64,000 nt of DNA. Source: Apiospora phragmitis (Eukaryota > Ascomycota > Sordariomycetes > Amphisphaeriales > Apiosporaceae). The first letter of the stretch is position 1; every line of letters starts with the position of its first letter. This document shows, piece after piece, positions 20,992 to 32,511 of the stretch. The translations under genes were made by a program, and so were the position numbers. The notes beneath the pieces were generated by a model that was not told the DNA's origin, did no database searches, and saw only the letters and a list, made by a program, of their open reading frames with translations. Location: positions 1,488,001 to 1,552,000 of the forward strand of contig JAQQWL010000011.1 in assembly GCA_038363925.1 (NCBI GenBank), written 5' to 3'.

Positions 20992-23900
20992 ATGGCGACT
21001 TCTCTTGCAGCCCAGCTGCAGCAGATAGCTGCCAGCTCCAAGGCGACCCTAGACGTGAAGGCGCAAAAGGCAGCCCATGCAAAGTCTCTGATATCCGGTG
21101 CACGAGAGGCAGCATCCCAGAACTTCCAGGAGCTCTACACCCAATGTCGCCAAGAATACGACGAGCTGTGTCGAATTGATGGCCGATTTCTTGCTTTCAG
21201 TACTACTCTTTTCAGCGAGCAAAGCCGGGATGAGGATCGCACGCAAATGACCACCGATGAAAATGCAGAGTTGGACAGGAAGATCGACTCGTTCCTTCGC
21301 CTTGTTGGTGGAAGACTTCGCATCAGTCCTGCTATATATGCCGTCGAATGGCTAGTACGAAGATTTAAGTAGGGATACCTCCCGCCTATGTTATTGATGA
21401 TGTTATTCTTCCGCGATTATACTAACTTCTTCAGAATCCACAAATATAATACAGTTGCCATGATCACCACCTTCCTTCCATACCACACCGAATTGTTCTT
21501 TGTCAAACTCCTGACTATCCTGCCCACGAACTTGCCGCACCAGTACCGCTTCTTGGACCCCTACGTACGCACAAGAGCAGCGCTTCCGAAAGCTGTCTTG
21601 GTGCTTCAGGCGACGAACCATTCCGGATTTCTCGCATCGATTTCCGAATACACTTTGGAGGCATGCAGGCATCAGCAGCATCATGCTGCCTTGATCAATC
21701 TGTGGCGGGATCTCATGACCCAAGCTGTTAATGGAATGCTGGACAAAATGCGCTCTGGCCGGCGCAGCATTCAGCTGACCAACGACCAGGATTTGATGCA
21801 CCAAATTGGTCCCATATTGAGTGAGGCATTGGTTATGAAAGCAGTCCCGGAGATCCAGGTGGCGTGCTACACCGTGGTGTACGTTCTAGCCGCGAAGGGC
21901 AACCTCCAAGACCAAGCAATCACTGCCCTGATGGAGCAGCTTGTGATAGGGTGGACCAGCAAGACTGTCCGGCCGGGTCTCGCGACGCTATCCGTTCTTG
22001 CGCAATACAGATCCTCAAAGCAGCTGTCACGAAAAGTGACAAAGGCTTTGCTCGACATCGACGACCTCCCAAAAATGCTCGACGAGCTTCCTAGCGAATG
22101 CAATACGGAGAGGCTATGCAATGGGTTCTGCGTTGCTGCAGTTGAGCGGGTGTGGAAGAAGGCAGAGATTCGTGGTCTCCTCCTTGTTGAATCCATCATT
22201 CTGAAGGATCTCCTGAGTGATTTGCAGCGCGGTGTTATCTTCAAGTCGCTTCTGCTAGCCGCGCATAGGATCAATGGTGAGACAGATGAACAAGGCCAAG
22301 CTAGGCATGCTCTCGCCTCAACCATTGTTAGATTGTCCCACACTGGCGGCAGCAATGGGGAAGTCTTCACCAAAGCTATCGCAGACCTTGAGGTCGACAT
22401 CGAGGAGCTTGAGATGAAACTTGATGTGGAAATAAGGCCCAAAGCTATTACTGCACAGCCTGAAGAGGATGTACAGATGACTGGTGATGGCGACAAGCAA
22501 GTCTCTGCGCCTTCTGAGGATTTCGAGACCGGCTTTAACCGCCTCAACCAAGCAGGAAAAGGCCCAACAGCTTCATGCTTACTGTCTTCACCCCCTGACG
22601 TTTTTGCCGACATTTGCTCTGTATACATGACTGCGGTCACAAGCCCAGAACATCTAGCAAAGTTCGAGGAAGTGGCTCCCTTGCAGCACAGCGAAGCACA
22701 CTCGAATCCTTTCTTTTTCACGTTCTTCATGCGAATGTGGTGCGGTCCTTACCCAGCACTGGCACGAGTGAATGCTTTGGAAATGGTCAAGAACCGCCTG
22801 AAGTCCCCAGAGTGCGAAAAGTATGACCCACAGGCGCTTATACCGTATTCTCTGGTTGCTCTCAACGATCCAGCTAGAAAGGTACGACGTGCAGCCGCAG
22901 ACCTTCTGGCGGTCATTGATGAGCACTACGACCAAAATGATAGCAAAACGTTGACTCGATGGGGAGGCAACAAGCTGTACGAGTCCACAGGTGCGATCGA
23001 GTGGATGTCATCAGAAACAAGCCGCAAATTCTTGCAAGGTGTCTTAATTCCAATACTGGAAGAATGCGTTCTCAACGCGGATCACGTAAACGCCGTTATA
23101 CAAACAAGCCTCAACAGCAGCAAATCAAGGACGTCTGATGGAGCTTCTAAGGACAAGAAATTACACTTATCCCAGAACACAAGACTATCCATCATGACTT
23201 GTCTGGCCGGCCATGTCATCCAAACTCCTATCTTACTTGTCAAGTCACGTCTACTGCAGTCTTTGAACCAAGTGAAGGGTGTTTCCGGTACAAGCCGAAC
23301 AGAGATGCTGCTTCCCCTTCTACAATGGTGGGTTTCACTGCCTGCAGATGCTGCCAATGGCCTTTGCCAAGTTGAGCACATTAATGCCCAAGCATTCAAT
23401 AAATCAGTTACCGAGATCGTAGTAGCGAACGACAATGCTGGTTTAGACTTCTTATTCGAAGCCATCAACAACCCAGACCTGCGTGCACGAGAAGGTCTTG
23501 TTCAAGTCTTATTCGAGCATATACAAAAGATGTGGCCTGCAATGAAGTCCGATGCCAAGCACGCTGCCGCTGAGAGACTACTGGCCCTAGCCCAAGAAGC
23601 TCCCTCGGATGAGCGAAGTCTCATCACCACCGAGGCTGCAAATCTGTTGAGAACGGTGGAGCTACCAACCGAGGTCTTGCATCAATTCTTGGACTCATTG
23701 CAAACCACTGACAAACTGGCAACGGAGCCACCGGCTAATAAGCGACGACGCGCAAGTTCTACATCAGACGCAAGGGGGAATACCCAAGTACCGGACTTGA
23801 GCCTGGCATTGAAGCAAGTCACCTTTGTTCTTCAACTTGTGGATGGTTCAGAAGCTGGAAAGCATCCATCCCTGCTCAATCCTCTCTTCAACACCTTGTC

Positions 23901-26514
23901 GCAGCTGCAGCATTACAGAGCTATCTTGGGCTCTGAGCTGGGTTACCTACAGAGTCTTGTCCTCCAAAGTTTGCTCTCAATCCTCGAAGCACACAAAGAT
24001 AACAAGGACCTCAAGATTGATAGCTCCGGAGGCCACGGCGACCTCTTGGTGAACTGTATCCAAAGATCGTCCAGCCCTGCTGTCCAGAACAAGGCTCTTC
24101 TCTTGGTCGCCAGCCTTGCCAAGATTGCCCCCAACTTGGTTCTCCACAGCGTTATGCCCATCTTCACGTTCATGGGAAGCTCCACCCTCCGAAACAACGA
24201 CAACTATTCAGCACATGTCATTAATGAGATTGTCAAGGAGGTTGTGCCTCCACTGATCCAGTCTCTTCGAAAGGGGAAGAAGAGCCCCATCGCAGGTGCT
24301 TCGGAGCTACTCCTGAGTTTTGTAACTGCTTATGAGCATATCCCTACTCATAGGAGGCTCGGATTGTTTATATCACTGCTTGAAACGCTTGGAGCGGAAG
24401 ACTTCCTGTTCGCGCTGCTTGCAATGCTATCAGACAAATATGGCTCGACTGCCGATGTATTGTCCTTTTCCACTGGAATCTTCAACAACTTCTCTGTTGA
24501 GGTCGGGCTTCACTCGCTCATCAAGCTTCTCCATCTCATTGGCGATCTGTTCAAACCGAAGCCCGGTCTGTCGGCCTCTCTTCTTGGGATCAGTGAGGAG
24601 AGCAACCGGGACCCCCAGAAGATCGCAGCCTCGCTACTTAATCTACCCCCTCAGCTCCTGTCTAGCAAGAAACTGACTGCTCAAATCCGGAAAGTCACTG
24701 AAGCAGACGATATGGATGCCGCCCGGGTCCGGGAACTGTATTCTACCCTATTGGAAGATTTGTTGTCGTTGGCGGAGAACTTGAAACCCCATCAAGCTCT
24801 GCATGTGCGTTGCGGCGATACACTCCCCAAACTCCTCAACCTTCTTCCGATCGGAGAGTTCATCAAAGCGGTTGAGAACCTGCTGGATCGGCCGGACATT
24901 GTCATTCGACGTAAGGTCCTCCGCGCCGTCGAGGTACGAATTGACCAAGAGAGCCAGGCGAATGCCAACTCCAGAACCGCAATCCTTGCGTTCTTGCCGC
25001 AGCTCACTGCTATCATCCGTACCACCGACGATATACTCTACAAATATGTCGCCGTGGAGTGTGTTGACAAGATCTCGGAGAAATACGGCAAGAAGGATCC
25101 CGAGGCTGTCACTGCGGCTGCAGCGATCATCGCCGGTGATCAATGCCTTGGCCAGGCTGACAACAAGCTGCGCGAAATGGCACTCCTGTGTCTGGCATCT
25201 ATCGTGGATGTTTTGCAAGATGGCATGCTGGAGGTTCTGCCCACGGCCTTCTCCAAGTGTCTGGCTTACATGAAGGAAAGCATTTCGGAGTCCGATGGCA
25301 ACACCAAACTCCACAGCTCAGCCTTTAGGTTCATCACCGCGCTTGCTGAGCACCTCCCTTACGTGATCTCTACGCAGTATCTTCGACAAATTCTTGCCAT
25401 CTCCAGCGCTTCTGCTGAAGCTAAGCTTGATTCTGAAACCAACGACACGCGGCAAGAGTGTCTTCAGTTCATCGCCAAGCGCGTTGATGGCAAGACTATG
25501 TTCTCCGCACTCGAGACCAACTGGAGTGTGGCGTCGAAGAGTGGCTTTACTGTAAGTGCATACGTGGTCGATGATCATTAAAAACAAATGCTGACAATTA
25601 CTAGGTAATCAGAGAGTATCTCGACATCCTCGGGATGGCCATTGAGAAGCATACCAAGGCCGAGATTTCCAAGAGTGTTGGCTCACTTTCTAGTATATTC
25701 ATGGCCGCTCTCGATCTACGCAGGGTGAAGCATATTGAGGATGACGCCAACTCGAGCAACTCTAGTTTGGCCCGGGTTGAAGAACTTGTCAATGCCGTTG
25801 CCATTCGCATGATCATGAAGCTGAACGATGCTACCTTCCGACCTATATTTCTCCCAGCTCATGGTTTGGGCTTCCTCGGACCTTCCCAAGTCGGACGTCG
25901 TCGGCCGCAACCTCCGTCTCCAGAGCGTCTTCAACTTCTTATATACCTTCTTTGACCGCTTCGGCTCCATCGTCACGAGCTACGCCTCGTACACGCTCGA
26001 GTCCTCCGTCGAGGTGCTGAAGGCCACCAACGCGCAGAACTTGGAGCAGCAGCGCGACCTCTGGCGCAAGGTGCTGCAGACCCTGACCAAGTCCTTCGAG
26101 CACGACCAGGACGACTTCTGGCAGGCGCCCTCGCACTTCAACGAGGCCTGCCTCGTCCTCTCCGCGCAGTTCGCCCTGCCCTACTCGGGCCACGAGCTCC
26201 AGACGTACCTCGTGCCCGCCGTGGTCGAGCTCGCGGCCGCGGCCGACTCGCAGGAGCACCAGAAGGAGCTCAACGGCGCCTTGCTCAAGCACCTGCGCTC
26301 CGAGACGGCCGCGGTGCGCCTCGCCGCCGTCAAGGCCGAGCAGAGCCTCACGCAGCGCCTGGGCGAGGACTGGCTGGCCATGCTGCCCGAGATGCTGCCT
26401 TACATCAGCGAGCTCCAGGAAGATGACGACGAGGAGGTCGAGAGGGAGACGCAGCGGTGGATTGTGGGTATCGAGGAGATTTTGGGTGAATCTCTCGATG
26501 CCATGTTGCAGTAA
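20992..26514 (+). CDS. UTP10: U3 snoRNA-associated protein 10 (HEATR1 homologue)
   Basis: Exons 20992-21368, 21435-25551 and 25605-26514 encode about 1800 aa, the expected size. UTP10 is a HEAT-repeat scaffold of the t-UTP/UtpA part of the small-subunit processome and works in the nucleolus in rDNA transcription and 18S pre-rRNA processing. The N-terminus (MATSLAAQLQQIA), the conserved EWLVRRFKIHKYN across intron 1, and helical repeats throughout fit the family. The C-terminal BP28CT-type region contains FRPIF, LVVWASSDLP-like and RLQSVFNFLYTFFDRF sequences. Introns have GTAGGG/CTTCAG and GTAAGT/ACTAG borders. The frame breaks once, in TTT at 25848-25850. Deleting one T gives FRPIFSQLMVWASSDLPKS and a continuous end. 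Because the protein is normally essential, a consensus error is likely. Confidence 0.93.
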
Positions 26515-27177
26515 AATCGAGAGGATTACCTCATAATTGTTTATTTATAGTCTAGTTCTCGGTACATAGGCTTGGTCATATACAAAATGGGAAAGCGTTG
26601 CTAATATAATATACACTCTGGTATATGCTAAAACTGCTTGAAGAAACTCGCGCGTATCCCCCCCAGCGTGGTGCCCACACTTCGTCGTCATAAAAGCATG
26701 TAACATGTCGATCACAGAGCCTTACCATAGTGGAACTAGAAAAGGGGTAGGGGGTCAACCAGCGTAAATGCCAGGTAGCGTCCACCAAGACTGTGCCTTT
26801 CTCGTGGAATAGTAATCTAGCGGCATCTTAAGTGACTACAACAACAAGTACATGACCAGGGGGGAAACATCAGATGATCTACCGTTATAACGCCAAACTC
26901 GCTTCGTTTCTCTCACCAACGGGCCGATGGCTCGTTGGTATGTACGCTTACCGTGTTGATACTGTACCCGGACATATGTTCAAGTACGCACGTCGGCATG
27001 CTTTGTACGATTATGGTGTGGTGTGTAATGTTTTTATTCTCTTGTGCTTTTCTTTTCTTATTTCTTTTACCGAGTGTATTTATTGGCTACCCGGTAGCTA
27101 CCCTGTAGTAAACCTCCGGGGCCAAGGTTGACGGCTGTTACAGGGCCACGACGACATTAGAACTGCAATATACTGTC
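26515..27177. other. Intergenic, convergent 3' ends
   Basis: This lies between UTP10 (+) and the Zn2Cys6 regulator (-). No gene recognised. Confidence 0.55.
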
Positions 27178-29555
27178 TCAGCATGGCAGGAAGCCAAAGG
27201 GCAGAGGCGGGTTGTGGGCAAACGATGTCGACTGGCCCCAGTCGTCTACGCTAAATACCATATCGCTCCAGGCCTCTTCCCACGTCTGCATATAGTCGCT
27301 ACCACCCCACCCATGAATTCTTCTGTTGATGCTCCTCCTGCTACTGCCGCTGTCGCCGCCGCCACGCCGAAGGACTCGTTGAAGGTAGTCTCCAGCACAG
27401 TGTCCTGGGACGGAGGTGTTGGTATCCGCGCGATGTCCTCCATCTCTTGCTCTTCTTCTTCTTCTCGTGCTCTCTGCTGCTGCTGCTTCTGTTGGTCCCG
27501 TTGTTGATGTTGTGGTAGCAGCGGTTCAGTCGTCGTCGTCGAGGCCAGCAACCCCCTCAAGCCATGGAGCAAGTCAACGAGCCGTCGGTAAGGGTCCTCC
27601 TCGGGGGACCAGTAGTGAAAGCCGCCCTCTTTGCGGCGCGCCACGACGCTCTGCATCTGGCCCGTGAGCTGCTCGATGAGGTCGCCGAGGCGCAGGTCGC
27701 GCCGGACGTGGCCGAGGTCCCAGCCGGGGACCCCGCCGAGGTTCGTCAGCTTCAGGCAGGTGATGAAGCCGTACATGAAGTCGTAGCTCGCGATGGAGAG
27801 GAAGCGCGGCGCGAATTGCGGCATCGCCTCGAGCCGCAGCGCGAGGAAGGCTTGGCAGGTGCGGAGGAGGGCCCAGAGGAGCTCGATGCGGTCGATGCAG
27901 GACAGGTTCCCGGCTGCGCACAGATTCTCCTGCATGCCCACCTCGTATAGCAGGATCTCGGTTACTTGAACATGCGCCTTAAGGGGCGCTTTCGAAACGA
28001 GTATAGGATTAGTGTCTTTGCCTGGTGGTGCCGAGTTTGGAGTGGTGCTACGAGTTGTGGAAAAGGACTAAGTTGACAACTCACCATTCTCATCGAGATA
28101 TCCAACAGGCAACTTTGACTTGAAATTCTCCACCTGGGCCTTAAACCCTTTGAAAATCATAATCAACGGAAGCGTGGAGAAATGTAGGTTCATCAAACTA
28201 TTACTGCCGTCGGCGAAGGCAAGTGATATGGAATGTGCAATCTGCTGTATCTCTAGTAGACGTACAAGCATCGCGTCAGTTGGATACTCAGCCTTGGCCC
28301 CAATGATGCGAGACACAACCTGTAGATAGGCCGTGTTGCCAAGCGCATCCGGTCTTTTGCTCGTCAGGAAAGCACTAGGTCAAGGTCAGCAAGTACTCAG
28401 ACAAATACAGCAGCAGCACTCATGGGCGGCTTCTTCCTTACTAAGTGCTCAGGTAGTAAGTGTCTGCAAAGGCGCGCATCTGGTCGAGCTGCACATATCC
28501 GTAATCAGTGGCTCCATCTCCGTCTTGTTCTCGTTGAAGCCGAGACTGGTACATAGCGAGCGCGCGAGGCCTGAGAGATTGGTAACCTGGAATGTATTCA
28601 GAGCATAATGAAACCTAAGATCGATCATGATCATTTAGCACGTCACGTCCCGGCGGTCCACCATCCATGGTAGAGAAAATGCCAGGCAGATCTTATCATC
28701 CAATATACACCAGCAAACCCTGGAGGACATCCAGGCCCTTCCGTGACTTCGTCAACAGGGCCTCGCTCAGCTCCTGGAGCAGCTTTCGGCCCATGTAAAC
28801 CTGTCGACTTCCTTCGAAGAAACACGCCTGGAGCATGACGGCCTTCCAGAGGACTGGCCTCTCACTGTACAGCTGTGCGGCCGACATGTGTGGTGGCACG
28901 ATTACGAAGGGAAATAGGTGCATCATATTATTCCGGTAGTGGCCCAGCAACTTTTCAGCTTCCTCCCCTCGTGGCCAGGCGTTTGGAGCCGTAGTAGGTA
29001 CTGTTGTTGCTTCAACGGGCTGACTGGTGTCCGTAGCGAGTTCCTTGTTCCAGGGCTCAGCTTCTAAAGCAGAGAAGAGATAGGGGGATCAAGCCAAATC
29101 AGACTACACATACTGGCCATTCAGAAGACGCATTCCCATCCTCCTCGTTTGCGCTTTGCTTGGACACATCCTCGGGAAACATGACCAGAATGCCATGCCG
29201 CATCCTCTCACCGCAAGGTCCTATCTTTCGAGCCGGCAGACATGCTGGTTCCATTTGGGGGCTGGTAACCACAGGTGCCCTACTTGATTCAGCTGTTCTC
29301 GCAATCCTGGCCTCTCTCCTTTCTTTGGGGCGAGCCGGGATCTGCTTGACGCATTGCTTCTGTAGGCGATCACATCTGTGCGCCTCTGAGTCAGTAGTGA
29401 TCGATGTTGCTGTGACAAGAATGGGTGTTTCCATATTATCCTTACCTTTCGCATTTCAGAGGGTTATTGCACGGGATGCATCTAGCTTTGGCCTTGGCGC
29501 AGGTCAGACAAGCTCGAGGGCCCGTCTTCCTTTGCTGGGATGCACTTGAGTCCAT
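27178..29555 (-). CDS. Zn2Cys6 fungal transcription factor with several defects
   Basis: Six exons are inferred (29555-29446, 29375-29114, 29055-28697, 28614-28442, 28374-28085 and 27988-27178), giving about 660 aa. Exon 1-2 carry the binuclear zinc cluster: CLTCAKAKARC...C...CERCDRLQKQC, six cysteines in the standard pattern, followed by a basic linker. The middle resembles the fungal-specific regulatory region (LFPFVIVPPHMSAAQLYSERPVLWKAVMLQA, WFHYALNTFQVTNLSGLARS). Three problems are visible. The third intron begins with ATAAGA where GTAAGA would be expected (28696-28691). One base is missing near 28494-28500, restoring YVQLDQMRAFADTYYLST. One C is missing in the CCCC at 27305-27308, restoring SDYMQTWEEAWSDMVFSV. 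A poly-Gln/Glu stretch lies before the C-terminus. Target genes are unknown. The gene may be a decaying copy or poorly called sequence. Confidence 0.8.
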
Positions 29556-30220
29556 CGAGCTGACGTGGTTATGGGAGTTGTAAGTACGAGAAACTTCATG
29601 AAAACACCAAATGAGCCGATTCAAACGTCAGCAATTTGATTCCTTGCATTTCAGAATAGCCGTTCGGATTTTGCTGCCTACATGTAAGTAAATGCAAGTG
29701 CTCAGCTGCGGCTGCCTTCCTTCCGAGGACGAATCATGGAAGTCGCCGGCTGAGGGCTCCGACGGAGACGGAGCAATTCGTTGCCGCCCTAAGCGTGTGG
29801 AGGTTAGGCACTCTATTAGTTTAGAACTAACAACACGGGCGCCGCCATAACCCAACGCCATTCAACGAAGAGGATCCCATTATATTACCGAGAGTGTACA
29901 GTGGGCAAGAGGCACAATACGATGCACAGGTGGAATGAAGCATGGCAATTATGAACAAGTGAATCTGGTATTATGGCCCCCAATTGGGCATTCTGATCTA
30001 TCTACATCCAATGAAACCGCCGATGCGCAATCGAAGGAGAAACAGATCCACGATTGGATTCTGTTGAGATCATGTGAAATTCCTCCGCAGACATCAGTGT
30101 CATCAACATCTTTGCTGCTTTTAGTTCCCCAGTCTTGCCAGCCAACCCGGTTGTCCAAACCTGGTCAGTCATGGACAGTGTCAGTCGGGATGCGCAACAG
30201 GAACGAGAAACAATTTGTTT
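29556..30220. other. Intergenic
   Basis: Promoter of the Zn2Cys6 gene and 3' side of the surface-protein gene. No other feature recognised. Confidence 0.55.
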
Positions 30221-32511
30221 CTAAGTCAAGAGAAGGGTGACAATGGCAACCAGCATGACGGCGCAGGTGGCAGCGCCGCCACCATTGTTGCCGCCCCAGT
30301 ACAGGGCTTTAGGCTTCATGTCGGAGCCCGAGGTGATGACTGGAGGAGGTGGCGTGGTGTAAGTGGCACTGGTACTGGCATTGGCATAGACGGTAACAGT
30401 GCTAGACGCAATGGTGCCAGGGTAATCACCTGTGCCAACAATCGACGAGGTCATGTTCATGGCAGTCGGCATACCAGTGGTGGTATCAGCAGTTGAGAAT
30501 GAAGAGGTCATGTCGGAGATGCTGTGCGACAGCAGAGTGCTGGAGTCTGTAGTCGAGGCAGATGCAGTTGCACCATCAACACCTTCGGTCGTCGAGGTAA
30601 CAGTTTCGTTGCAGTTTCCTTGATCAAATCTGGCAGTAACAAGAGCAGTGGTGCTAGGACCGATTGTAACAAGAGGCACGCTGAAGTACAAGGCAGAGGC
30701 TGAGGTTGAAGTAGTCTCTGCAGAAGAATCCGTAGCACCGCCCTGTGCAGCAACTGCAGCTGATGATGTAGAGGCAGGGATGGGCACAACAGTATCAGTC
30801 ACAGTGGTATTGCTCTGGCCACAGGTTCCCTCAGCCGTCTGTGTCACAGTGACAACGGCAGTCTGGGTGACAAATGCAGTAACAGTTGCAGCACCTGTCG
30901 GGGTGACAAGCTCAGTAGTCTCCGATGTAGTTGCAGTAACCACAACAGTGACGGTCTCGACACTACCGGAGCTGAGAGTGTAGGTGGAAGTGCTCGTGAA
31001 CTCCTCCGTGGAAGAAGAGCCGGAGGCAATCTCAGTAACCACCACAGTGACAGTCTCGACAGCACCGGAAGTAAGGGTATAAGTGCTCGTGAACTCCTCA
31101 ACGGAAGATGACTCAGAGACAGTCTCAGTGACGGTAGCAGAAACCGTGGGGCTAATGAACGTGGTGATAGTCCGCGTAGGAAGCCCAGTGGTTCGGGTAG
31201 TGAGAACGCTGGTGACAACGCTGGGGCTGCTGCTCGAGGTGCTGGCAGAGGCGGTCGAGCTGTCACTGGTCTCAGTGCAGGTAGTGGAACCAATAGTAGT
31301 ATTGACAGCATCAATACTGTTGATGTTAGCATGAAACACAAAAGGATGACTGAGGGCAGTCTATGCTTACCTTGTAATGGTTACAATGGAAGAAGTCGAG
31401 TTGCCGAAGACGAAGGTAGACGTAATGGTGGTAGCATGAGGAGTGGAACTCGAGGACGATGAAGAGCTGCTAGTCGTTGCCTCAGCTGTGGAGGTAGTGG
31501 TGCTGGACTCCAGGGCAGAACTTGTGGCCACAGTCACAGTCTGTGCAGCAGGAGGAGTCACAACTACAGTGGTTACCTCACCAGATACCGTGATGGTGTT
31601 AGTGATGGCTCCTGTGACAACTACAGTACTCGCAGCAGCTGAAGTCTCGGTCGTGAGAGAGCTACCAGAAACAGTCGCCGTAGTTCCATTGTTGGTTGCA
31701 GTAACAACTTGAGTACCATTGTTCCAGATAGTGATAGTAGAGGTGACGTGATGGGACGAAGCAGTCTTAGTCAACGTGGTAGGGACACTGACAGTCTCCG
31801 TGGCTTGAGCCGACGAGCTGACAGTAACGGAAACCGTCGAGGAGACTTGAGAGGACGACGTGGCAGTCTCAGTCACAGTGGTCGGGACGCTGACAGTTTC
31901 AGTGGTGTATGCCGACGAGCTGACCGTGATAGCGACAGTCGAGGTCTCAGTGGACTCAGTAGACTGGGTAGACTGGGTAGACTGGGTAGACTGGGTAGAC
32001 TGGGTAGACTCAGTAGTCGAGACAGTCGAGGTCGTGTTAGAGATCGAATGATAACCGTAAGAATAAGCTCGCTTGCCCAGGCCACCCATGCTATCAACCT
32101 GGCTGTTGCTGGCAGCGGTGGGAATCTTTCCGCCAGCAATCAAGTTGTCGACATTGTCAACGAGATCTGCAGGAAGAGTAAGAAAGAAGTGGTCTTGAAA
32201 GTCACGGGATAGAATTACTTACGCATGTGCAGAACAAAGCAGAGGCCAGCGGCGATAGACACGCCAATGGTCACAAGTGCCAGGATGACAGTGAGGAGGA
32301 TAGGGGTGCTGCGAGGAACTAAATTTGGAACGTCAATATGGACCATAATTTCTTTCAAGTGGTATGGCATATGTGAATAAAACTTACTGCGCTTCTTCTT
32401 GTCCCCATCACTGCCCGTGGTGAGTGTGTTGCCATCGCTGAAGTAGGAGGAGTTGGCTCCCTCCTTCATGTTGGGAGGGAAGACAGTCTCGCGCTTTGCG
32501 AAGAACGGCAT
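30221..32511 (-). CDS. Thr/Ser-rich membrane or cell-surface protein
   Basis: Four exons (32511-32388, 32318-32223, 32166-31371 and 31316-30221) give about 703 aa. I do not recognise a named family. Residues 1-41 are hydrophilic and end in DKKKR. A single transmembrane segment follows at about 48-73 (TPILLTVILALVTIGVSIAAGLCFV), so a type II orientation with the C-terminus outside is likely. A KR dibasic site sits at about 105-106 (GGLGKRAYSYG). The rest is a mucin-like, probably O-mannosylated stalk of TVTVVVT, TST and STQ repeats. The end (GGNNGGG then TCAVMLVAIVTLLLT) resembles a GPI-attachment signal. Such proteins are usually adhesins, wall sensors or wall-bound. Intron 1 (69 nt) is in frame and lacks stops, so its retention would add 23 residues. 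All phases agree. Confidence 0.75.
31953..32015. repeat. 9-bp coding minisatellite
   Basis: Five perfect GACTGGGTA units (31962-32006) are flanked on each side by a GACTCAGTA variant, seven units in all. On the minus strand they encode repeating Ser-Thr-Gln in the surface protein. Whole-unit length changes would keep the frame. Confidence 0.95.

Noticed and set aside
30844..31341. 165-codon Leu/Pro/Ser-rich ORF on the minus strand
   Set aside because: It is a shadow frame of the Thr/Ser-rich surface-protein gene, produced by its repetitive codons.
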